Below, in pieces: positions 5,336 to 10,468 of a stretch of DNA of 10,468 nucleotides (positions within the stretch are counted from its first letter, which is position 1; each line of letters opens with the position of its first letter). The stretch comes from Pleurocapsa sp. MO_226.B13. GTDB taxonomy: Bacteria > Cyanobacteriota > Cyanobacteriia > Cyanobacteriales > Xenococcaceae. The notes below the pieces were generated by a model. The model saw only the letters and a program-made list of their open reading frames with translations, did no database searches and was not told where the DNA came from. The stretch lies in assembly GCA_030064795.1 (NCBI GenBank), contig JASJEI010000092.1, positions 1 to 10,468 on the forward strand, written 5' to 3'. The translations under genes were made by a program, and so were the position numbers.

Positions 5336-6811
5336 CTATTCAACTGAAAACGGCTGTAAGATTCGAGATAGATTCAAAATACCTTTATCTATTTGCGCTT
5401 CTGTTAATTGGGCATAACCAAAGATAAACTCTCCTTGATGTTGGGGTTGCAAATAATATCCTCTAGCACTAATTAAACCAATACCGACTGTAGCTGCTTT
5501 TTGGATTATAAGCTCATCTGATAGAGTGGTTTCAATTTTCACCATCAGATGAATACCTGCATTCGCCCCCAAAATAGTTACTCTCTTGCCAAAATATTTC
5601 TCAAACGCTTTAATTAAAGCTTGGCGACGCAGATTATAAAGCTTCCGCATCCGTCTAATGTGTCGCTCAAAATATCCTAAACCAATCCAATCAGTAAGGG
5701 CGCGCTGTTCTAAAATTGGACAAAAGCGATCGCATAACCACTTGGCTTTAGTAATAATTGTTATCCAATTAGGAGGAACGACTAAATAACCAATACGCAG
5801 AGACGGAAAGAGAATTTTAGAGAAAGTGCCGATATAAATTACCGACTGACTGCGATCCATTCCTTGTAAAGCGGGAATTGGCTCTGATTCATAACGATAC
5901 TCGCTATCATAGTCATCTTCAATAATTAATGTGTTGGTTTTTTCTGCCCATTGTAGAAGTGCTATTCTTTGGGAAAGAGATAAAGTAACTCCTGTAGGAA
6001 ACTGATGAGAAGGGGTAACATAAACCAATTTAAACTTTTGAGGACAATTACTCAAAGCTTCTATGTCTAATCCCTCTGAGTTAACAGCTATGGGTTGAAT
6101 CTTAGCCAATTGTCCCTTAAAACAGTGACGTGCGCCCAGATAGCCAGGTTCTTCCATCGCTACCAAATCTCCTGGATCTAATACTAAGCGAGAGATTAAA
6201 TCCAATGCTTGCTGCGAACCGTTAATGATAATTACCTGTTCTGGAGTACAACAAACCGCACGCGAACGTCCGAGATAATTAGCTATTTCTACTCTTAAGG
6301 GGAAATATCCCGCAGCATCAGCAGCATAATCAAGCAAAGTCGGAGAATTTTCACAATGACTAGCTAAAAGCTTGCGCCATTGCTGCATTGGAAAATAGTC
6401 CGATGCAGGATTACCATAACTAAAGCTAATTTCATAATCTGGTTCTGAAACTGATAAACTCTCAATAGAGATTAAATTTTCACCAAATCGAGACAGGGAA
6501 GAAACTTGCGTTTTCTTATTAGTAATAGGTTTTATTGGTTTTGAATTCAGCCAATCATCGGGGATCCGATCGCAGACATAAGTACCACTACCACGACGAG
6601 TTACTAAGTAGCCCTCGCTTTCTAGCTGTTCGTAGCTTTGAGTCACGGTAGAACGAGAAATAAGCAAAGATTTTGCCAAACTCCGAGATGAGGGGATTTT
6701 TTGGTTGGGCTTGAGTCTTCCTTCTAATATTCCGCGACGAATTTTATCCGTCAGTTGTCGATACAAAGAAATTGAGGAAGTGCGATCGATAGATATGGCT
6801 AAATCGATCAT
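5336..6811 (-). CDS. MocR-type transcriptional regulator (GntR winged helix + class I aminotransferase domain)
   Basis: A 491-residue regulator. Residues 13-80 form a GntR winged helix: ISLYRQLTDKIRRGI, then SRSLAKSLLISRSTVTQSYEQLESEGYL and the wing RRGSGTYV. A linker runs to about 125. Residues 128-488 form a fold-type I aminotransferase domain: GSQQALD (198-204, cofactor phosphate region), EEPGYLGAR (220-228), EDDYDSEYRY (298-307) with the aspartate that contacts the pyridine nitrogen, and GTFSK with Lys332 as the PLP Schiff-base lysine. All core cofactor residues look intact, so PLP sensing is likely; catalysis is not usual in this family. It is divergent from a PNP-oxidase-like gene, a classic MocR arrangement, so it probably controls that gene and itself in response to PLP or an amino compound. 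The ATG at 6809-6811 starts just before the wHTH, as is typical; no Shine-Dalgarno sequence is seen. The length is normal. Confidence 0.95.
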   Translation of the reverse strand: MIDLAISIDRTSSISLYRQLTDKIRRGILEGRLKPNQKIPSSRSLAKSLLISRSTVTQSYEQLESEGYLVTRRGSGTYVCDRIPDDWLNSKPIKPITNKKTQVSSLSRFGENLISIESLSVSEPDYEISFSYGNPASDYFPMQQWRKLLASHCENSPTLLDYAADAAGYFPLRVEIANYLGRSRAVCCTPEQVIIINGSQQALDLISRLVLDPGDLVAMEEPGYLGARHCFKGQLAKIQPIAVNSEGLDIEALSNCPQKFKLVYVTPSHQFPTGVTLSLSQRIALLQWAEKTNTLIIEDDYDSEYRYESEPIPALQGMDRSQSVIYIGTFSKILFPSLRIGYLVVPPNWITIITKAKWLCDRFCPILEQRALTDWIGLGYFERHIRRMRKLYNLRRQALIKAFEKYFGKRVTILGANAGIHLMVKIETTLSDELIIQKAATVGIGLISARGYYLQPQHQGEFIFGYAQLTEAQIDKGILNLSRILQPFSVE

Positions 6812-6989
6812 CTTGACTGGATTGTATAGAACATTAAAAATTCATCTACCTAATTTTAACTATTCATCCGAACCTAATATTAGAGTTAATTTCAAGTGGA
6901 CTGGTATAAAAAGTCGAAAGTGGCTCTTGAATCAGACCAATATTCTATTTATTTTGGTAAGAACAAAACCAGTCAAAGGAACTAATGCA
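6812..6989. promoter_or_regulatory. divergent control region with repeated TTGACTGG / GGACTGG sites
   Basis: TTGACTGG occurs on the plus strand at 6813-6820 and on the minus strand at 6976-6969, forming an inverted pair at the two ends of the space. A third related site, GGACTGGTATA, is at 6898-6908. AAGTGG is also repeated at 6894-6899 and 6918-6923. The outer copies match -35 boxes (TTGACT). Rightward TTGACT (6813-6818) is 16 bases from TAAAAA (6835-6840); leftward TTGACT (6976-6971) is 17 bases from AATAAA (6953-6948). Both -10 boxes are only fair. Repeated sites in the shared region are what a MocR regulator would bind; the binding itself is inferred. Confidence 0.55.
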
Positions 6990-7658
6990 ATGTCTAATTC
7001 TCAAGAGCTTCAGGTCACACAACGCAGTAAACTCAGACGCTTACCAAAACGAGGTAGTCGAGAGCGAGAACTCATCTACAGCATTTTAGATGAAGCACTA
7101 ATTGCTCATGTCGGATTTATTGGTAACAATCAACCCTTTGTAATTCCCATGGCTTATGGTAGAAAAGGCGATCGCCTATATCTCCATGGTTCTTCTGTCA
7201 GTCGGCTGATAAAAACTCTAGAAAGAGGTGTTGAGGTCTGTTTTACGGTAACCTTATTAGATGCCCTAGTAGTTGCCCGCTCTTTGTTTCATCACTCCAT
7301 GAATTATCGCTCTGTAGTCTTGTTTGGCAAGGCACAGCTAGTAGAAAGCGAAAGTGAAAAAATGACAGCTTTACAGGCATTTACAGAACAAATGATTCCC
7401 GGACGTTGGCAACAGGCGCGCCTACCTAACTCCCAAGAATTAAAAGCGACAAAAGTGCTTTCCTTTCCCATTGAAGAAGGTTCGGCAAAAGTTCGTACTG
7501 GGCCACCATCTGATGATGCGGAAGATTATCAATTACCTATTTGGGCTGGAGAATTGCCCTTGAAAGTAACGGCGGATAATCCAGTTAGAGATCCTCAGCT
7601 TGCACCTGAAACACCACTTCCTGAAAATCTAGCTAACTATAGTCGCGGAACTTGCTGA
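6990..7658 (+). CDS. pyridoxamine 5'-phosphate oxidase-like FMN-binding protein
   Basis: A 222-residue protein of the split-barrel flavin family (Pyridox_ox_2 / NimA-like). Signature stretches in order: RGSRERELIYSILDEALIAHVGF (21-43), QPFVIPMAYGRKGDRLYLHGS (48-68), VCFTVTLLDALVVARSLFHHSMNYRSV (83-109), PGRW (137-140), LPNSQELKATKVL (145-157) and AKVRTGPPSDD (166-176). The VARS-FHHSMNYRS block is diagnostic of a subfamily often found beside MocR regulators. It probably binds FMN or F420-like flavin and may act on a B6 vitamer or an oxidised small molecule; the true substrate is unknown. The frame is open further upstream (to 6705), but that part overlaps the regulator gene antisense. The ATG at 6990 is chosen because AAGGA (6976-6980) lies 9 bases before it and family homology starts soon after. 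Confidence 0.92.
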   Translation: MSNSQELQVTQRSKLRRLPKRGSRERELIYSILDEALIAHVGFIGNNQPFVIPMAYGRKGDRLYLHGSSVSRLIKTLERGVEVCFTVTLLDALVVARSLFHHSMNYRSVVLFGKAQLVESESEKMTALQAFTEQMIPGRWQQARLPNSQELKATKVLSFPIEEGSAKVRTGPPSDDAEDYQLPIWAGELPLKVTADNPVRDPQLAPETPLPENLANYSRGTC

Positions 7659-8106
7659 TTTTTGGTCTAAAATCAAAAACTAACTCCGAACTCCTGTACG
7701 GGCGGTTCGCGCTATTAGAAGCACCTCCGAAGGAGAACTGCCTTTCAGGTGTATGTTTTTAAGATTTCTGAATTGTCAGAGGTAGAATTAATCGAGAAAT
7801 GAAAACTGTACAGCCAGAAAATTAGACTTGATCGGAAATAAGAGCGATCGATTCTTCTGCATTCTGATAGACTCGACTAAAATCTTTTTAATTATCTCAT
7901 TGTATTTATAAGCTGGAAAAAACCAATACCAAGAGAATATTCGCTCGTATAGCCTTTTACTCCGACCATCTTAGCTAGAATAATGGCGATCGCTCTTATG
8001 GGCGATTGCGAAGCTAGCCGTCTATCACGGATACACTCAATGCGACAAGTGCAAGCCGCTTCGCATATAGGCATCGCTTGTTGATTTTTGACCCACAAGA
8101 GGAATT
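7659..8106. other. gene-free stretch with repeat fragments
   Basis: I find no gene in these 448 bases. AACTCCGAACTCC (7682-7694) is a short STRR-like fragment and GTACGGGCGGTTCGCG (7696-7711) looks like one half of a palindromic repeat. CTCC-GAA-GGAG (7725-7735) is a small hairpin. No clear terminator follows the oxidase-like gene. The right end carries the inverted repeat at 8007-8065 and the leader of the GST gene. Confidence 0.5.
8007..8065. repeat. GCGAAGC-type inverted repeat
   Basis: TGCGAAGC (8007-8014) and GCTTCGCA (8058-8065) are perfect 8-bp arms, with a HIP1 site just outside at 7986-7993. The GCGAAGC module recurs in the repeats at 1323-1328 and 9265-9314. It lies 42 bases upstream of the GST start and may be part of its untranslated leader. 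Confidence 0.5.
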
Positions 8107-9045
8107 ATGGCTACAGGAATGATGATTGACGGAGAATGGAAAAACGAAGAGTACGAACAAGACGAAAAAGGGCGTTTTCAGCGCAATCCGACCACTTTTC
8201 GCGATCGCATTACCGCTGATGGTTCTAGTGGTTTTCCCGCTGTCGCCAACCGCTACCATTTATATGTCTCCTATGCTTGTCCTTGGGCGCATCGTACCCT
8301 AATTATGCGGAGTTTAAAAGGATTGAGCGAGGCAATTAGTATTTCGGTAGTCGATCCCTTAATGGCTTCCGATGGTTGGGAATTTTCCGATTTTCCTGGA
8401 ACAATTCCCGATACGGTCAACAATACTGAGTATTTAAGAGAAGTATACGCGATCGCCGATTCTAACTATACAGGAAGAGTTACCGTACCGATTCTTTGGG
8501 ACAAACAAACTTCAACTATTGTTAACAATGAATCTAGAGAAATCATTCGGATGTTTGATACTGAGTTTACAGAGGTCGCCCAGACAAAAATAGATTTATA
8601 TCCCCAACCATTACAGCAAAAAATAGACCAAGCGATCGACGCTATCTACGAGCCGATCAATAATGGTGTTTACAAAGCTGGATTTGCTAAATCTCAGGAA
8701 GCTTATGAAGAAGCAGTCCAAGTATTGTTTAAGGCATTAGACCATTGGGAAGATGTACTGGTAAAACAAAAATATCTCTGTGGAGATAGTTTAACCGAAG
8801 CAGATATTTGTCTGTTCACGACTCTATTTCGCTTTGATGCGGTTTACTATCTGCATTTCAAGTGTAATTTACGTCATATCTGGGATTATCCTAATTTATG
8901 GGACTACCTCAAAAGGATTTATCAATATCCAGGCGTAAAGGATACTTGCAATTTAGAACACATCAAACTACATTACTATCAAAGCCATCCCCACATCAAT
9001 CCTAGCGGAATTGTACCTCAAGGGCCACAAATTAATTTTGATTAA
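8107..9045 (+). CDS. glutathionyl-hydroquinone reductase-like glutathione S-transferase (Xi class, YqjG/ECM4 type)
   Basis: This 312-residue cytosolic GST has the catalytic ACPWAHRT motif with Cys58 in the thioredoxin fold. Other features are VPIL with cis-Pro128, the glutathione-binding NNESREI (140-146), and a C-terminal helical domain with LTEADICLFTTLFRFDAVYY (229-248). Conserved Tyr/His-rich ends NNGVYKAGF (185-193) and KLHYYQSHPHINPSGIVP (287-304) also fit. These mark the Xi class, which reduces glutathionyl-hydroquinones to hydroquinones using glutathione and frees oxidised quinone adducts. The family is about 310-330 residues, so the gene is complete. AGAGGA (8098-8103) precedes the ATG at 8107 by only 3 bases, which is short. 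Met5 (8119) or Met6 (8122) are possible alternatives. No partner gene adjoins it. Confidence 0.93.
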   Translation: MATGMMIDGEWKNEEYEQDEKGRFQRNPTTFRDRITADGSSGFPAVANRYHLYVSYACPWAHRTLIMRSLKGLSEAISISVVDPLMASDGWEFSDFPGTIPDTVNNTEYLREVYAIADSNYTGRVTVPILWDKQTSTIVNNESREIIRMFDTEFTEVAQTKIDLYPQPLQQKIDQAIDAIYEPINNGVYKAGFAKSQEAYEEAVQVLFKALDHWEDVLVKQKYLCGDSLTEADICLFTTLFRFDAVYYLHFKCNLRHIWDYPNLWDYLKRIYQYPGVKDTCNLEHIKLHYYQSHPHINPSGIVPQGPQINFD

Positions 9046-9051
9046 AATTTT

Positions 9052-9159
9052 TTACCGACGACGGGGTTGCAACCAACGAAACAATTTGGTTATAATCTCG
9101 CCGATCAATTGGATTAGCTTTTGAATCGCACCTCTTCTTTCTTCGATAATTGGCATCAT
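9052..9159 (-). CDS. possible 35-residue basic amphipathic peptide
   Basis: A minus-strand frame starts at ATG 9157-9159 (a second ATG follows at once) and ends in TAA at 9052-9054. The peptide MMPIIEERRGAIQKLIQLIG continues EIITKLFRWLQPRRR. It would form one amphipathic helix (about 10-30), with Trp29 near the end and a Arg-rich tail. That composition fits a membrane-surface micropeptide. I do not recognise a family and see no ribosome-binding site, and a heptamer repeat lies immediately upstream. It is convergent with the GST gene, 6 bases from its stop. It could be chance. Confidence 0.35.
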   Translation of the reverse strand: MMPIIEERRGAIQKLIQLIGEIITKLFRWLQPRRR

Positions 9160-9163
9160 AGGG

Positions 9164-9184
9164 TAAGGAATAAGGAACAAGGAA
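9164..9184. repeat. heptameric short tandem repeat (STRR type)
   Basis: Three consecutive seven-base units TAAGGAA, TAAGGAA, CAAGGAA. The unit differs from the one at 168-188, but length and copy number are the same. Confidence 0.7.
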
Positions 9185-9245
9185 GATGGGGAAGCAACTG
9201 TAAAGTAAGCAAATTTTCTTAGCTAACCAGAACTATCGTGATGCC

Positions 9246-9351
9246 TGAGCCTTCGGCTTGTGCCGCGAAGCCCTAAAGGACTAACTTCGTGTCGCAAATC
9301 CTTTAGGGCTTCGCAAACGGCTATGCTTCCGCAAATCGCTAGTTATTTGCG
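9246..9351. repeat. palindromic repeat element, sister of 1273-1372
   Basis: The core is a perfect 16-bp stem: GCGAAGCCCTAAAGGA (9265-9280) with TCCTTTAGGGCTTCGC (9299-9314), loop 18 bases. Smaller hairpins flank it: AGCC-TTC-GGCT (9249-9259) and CGCAAAT (9330-9336) with ATTTGCG (9345-9351). It shares CTTGTGCCGCGAAGC and GCAAATCCTTTAGGGCTT with the element at 1273-1372, but not the outer GTAGGGGCG arms. It lies 23 bases beyond the HAD gene stop and may act as its transcription end. Confidence 0.75.
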
Positions 9352-9373
9352 CAACGCCTTACCGAACTAGATT

Positions 9374-10048
9374 TTATCCAACTTCATTAATATCGAGAAA
9401 CTGAGGATAATTATTTAATAAATCAGCAGGGTCTTGGTAAATAGCAACACAACCAGCTTGGGTCAAGGTTTCGCGCTCAAAACCCCCACAGAGAACACCA
9501 ATAGTACGTAAAGATGCTTTACTAGCTGCGATCGCATCATAGGGACTATCTCCAACAACGATAATCTCCTCGGTTGAAATCCCCTCTAATTTCTTTAAAG
9601 CTGCCAGAAAAATATCTGGTTCTGGTTTAGACTTTTCTACATCATCGGTCGAGGTCGCGCCTTCAATCAAGTCTTCAATGTTTAATAATTTTTTATAGTA
9701 AGCAATAGTTTCGGTTCTAGCCGAAGAAGCCAAGACAATCTCGATCCCATCTCCTTCAATCTTGGCAAACAATTCTCTTACTTGAGGAAAGGGTTGAACT
9801 TGCTCTAAAAGTTGCTCTTGATAGTATTGTTTGCGATATTGGGCAATCTTTGATTCTAGTTTCTCAGCTTCATCAGGGGGCAGCAATTCGCCGATAATAT
9901 ATTCACTACCCTTGCCAATTTGCTGGCGTAGCCGATCGAAAGAAAAATCATAACCATATTCTTGAAACGCTTTGACCCAAGCCTGGGTATGATAACCAAC
10001 TGAGTCAACTAAAGTGCCGTCTAAATCAAAAATTATTGCTTTAATCAT
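9374..10048 (-). CDS. HAD-superfamily phosphatase (phosphoglycolate phosphatase / beta-phosphoglucomutase-like)
   Basis: This 224-residue soluble HAD hydrolase has all four motifs: FDLDGTLVDS with nucleophile Asp8 and acid/base Asp10, ASSAR with Ser108 or Ser109, Lys141 in the KSKPEPDIF segment, and VGDSPYD with Mg-binding Asp167 and Asp171. A helical cap (about 16-85) between motifs one and two marks subfamily IA. It dephosphorylates or transfers phosphate on a small metabolite. Phosphoglycolate phosphatase is one candidate, relevant to photorespiration, but sequence alone does not separate this from sugar-phosphate phosphatases or phosphoglucomutase-like enzymes. The ATG at 10046-10048 is the natural start, as motif one follows directly; no Shine-Dalgarno sequence is seen. 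It is flanked by repeats on both sides and stands alone. Confidence 0.92.
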   Translation of the reverse strand: MIKAIIFDLDGTLVDSVGYHTQAWVKAFQEYGYDFSFDRLRQQIGKGSEYIIGELLPPDEAEKLESKIAQYRKQYYQEQLLEQVQPFPQVRELFAKIEGDGIEIVLASSARTETIAYYKKLLNIEDLIEGATSTDDVEKSKPEPDIFLAALKKLEGISTEEIIVVGDSPYDAIAASKASLRTIGVLCGGFERETLTQAGCVAIYQDPADLLNNYPQFLDINEVG

Positions 10049-10090
10049 AATTATTTTGCGAAAAATTTAATTATTGCTCTAGAATTTCCG

Positions 10091-10119
10091 AAGCGATCGC
10101 ACCTTCAGAGCGATCGCTT
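10091..10119. repeat. hairpin made of two inverted HIP1 sites
   Basis: AAGCGATCGC (10091-10100) and GCGATCGCTT (10110-10119) are perfect 10-bp arms around a nine-base loop; each arm contains the HIP1 octamer. It lies between the decayed PfpI gene and the HAD gene. No T-run follows on either strand, so termination is uncertain. Confidence 0.65.
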
Positions 10120-10143
10120 ATAATTCATTAAATTTCGAGAAAG

Positions 10144-10248
10144 TTAAACATTTACTTCTTGGCGACCAAATAAGGCAATCGCTGCATTGATAAACGCAGG
10201 GATATCATTGGGGTTACGACTAGTAATTAAGTTTCCATCTACTACACA
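10144..10248 (-). pseudogene. truncated DJ-1/PfpI family gene, C-terminal end only
   Basis: A minus-strand frame of 34 codons, CVVDGNLITSRNPNDIPAFI then NAAIALFGRQEVNV, ends in TAA at 10144-10146. The VVDGNLITSRNPNDIPAF stretch is the characteristic C-terminal segment of the DJ-1/PfpI (YhbO-like) family, where VVDGNLVTSRxPDDLPAF is usual. An in-frame TGA (10249-10251) stands directly before it, and none of the upstream 140 residues expected for the family (including the nucleophile-elbow cysteine) is present in the 220 bases to the window edge. The gene is therefore broken at about 10246-10249. Intact homologues act as glyoxalase/chaperone-type stress proteins; this fragment cannot be functional. 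Confidence 0.8.
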
Positions 10249-10468
10249 TCAACTGTCTTTTCTGTTTACAACTTATCGACATTATTAAAAAATAGCTTCC
10301 AACTAAAGTTACATTATCAAGAGGCTAGGCAAAAATTGACAACGAACAATCACTTCCTAGAGAAGCGGTCCAGTAGAAGATATTGACAAAAGAGCCAAAA
10401 TATCTCTACTGAGTCGTGCCGATTTTTTTAGCTGTTTTCTGTTCAGATGGAACTTCCATCTGTGCGAT
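10249..10468. other. unassigned sequence replacing the PfpI 5' part
   Basis: I recognise no gene. Two frames without start codons are open: plus 10231-10386 (51 codons, ending NNHFLEKRSSRRY) and minus 10357-10467 (36 codons from the edge). The direct repeat TTTTCTGTT is found at 10258-10266 and 10435-10443. The stretch may be the end of an inserted element continuing past the window, but nothing visible proves this. Confidence 0.35.
10444..10462. repeat. perfect palindrome with 9-bp arms
   Basis: CAGATGGAA (10444-10452) and TTCCATCTG (10454-10462) surround one C. TTCCATCT also occurs at 10233-10240 inside the PfpI remnant. It is six bases from the window edge, so its context is unknown. Confidence 0.6.

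Noticed and set aside
6705..6989. N-terminal extension of the PNP-oxidase-like frame to 317 residues
   Set aside because: It overlaps the regulator gene antisense and the divergent promoter region, has no family homology that I can see, and a proper ribosome site precedes the ATG at 6990.
8014..8259. Minus-strand frames around the start of the GST gene
   Set aside because: They overlap a well-supported gene and repeat DNA; composition is not protein-like.
10231..10386. Transposase C-terminus on the plus strand (open frame ending NNHFLEKRSSRRY)
   Set aside because: No start codon and no DDE or other family motif. Its first part is antisense to the PfpI relic. I could not tie it to a known insertion sequence.
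10357..10467. Minus-strand partial gene entering from the right edge (36 codons)
   Set aside because: Open by chance length, no motif recognised, ends in a non-conserved context; too little to call.

Overview
The window reads as chromosomal DNA of a cyanobacterium. It is AT-rich, and I count twelve copies of the HIP1 octamer GCGATCGC (starting at 1248, 2931, 3027, 5251, 5726, 7168, 7986, 8201, 8449, 9528, 10093 and 10110). It also carries heptameric short tandem repeats and many small GC-rich palindromic elements between genes. The repeat load would suit a Pleurocapsa/Stanieria-type or other repeat-rich lineage, but no gene here fixes the genus. There is no rRNA, tRNA, CRISPR array or intact insertion sequence.

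Left part (1-4627): after a structured gene-poor leader come a coiled-coil protein (494-1261), a 58-residue Pmp3/YqaE membrane peptide on the minus strand with its own terminator (1437-1707), and a PF04020 'phage holin 4' type membrane protein (2078-2443). Then follows a likely co-directional unit: a YflT-like general stress protein (2615-3244), an SDR oxidoreductase (3267-4067) and a BON-domain lipoprotein (4135-4593), closed by a terminator at 4598-4627. Several of these families are known from stress or envelope-stress settings, so I infer a stress-response neighbourhood.

Middle (4594-5335): about 740 bases of repeats, palindromes and one broken reading frame. Next is a divergent pair: a MocR-type regulator (GntR winged helix plus class I aminotransferase domain, minus, 5336-6811) and an FMN-binding pyridoxamine-phosphate-oxidase-like protein (plus, 6990-7658). 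Their 178-base shared region has the octamer TTGACTGG as an inverted pair, one copy near each end, plus a central GGACTGG. It is a credible autoregulatory switch.

Right part (7659-10468): a glutathionyl-hydroquinone reductase-like GST (8107-9045), a possible 35-residue basic peptide (9052-9159, minus), a large palindromic repeat, an HAD phosphatase (9374-10048, minus), and a decayed DJ-1/PfpI gene of which only the last 34 codons remain. The last 220 bases hold no recognised gene.

I see no clearly new multi-gene system. The points most worth following are the MocR operator layout, the dispersed CCTAAAGGA repeat family, the orphan leftward terminator and structured leader at 119-353, the two gene relics, and the Asn-to-Asp change in the SDR active site.
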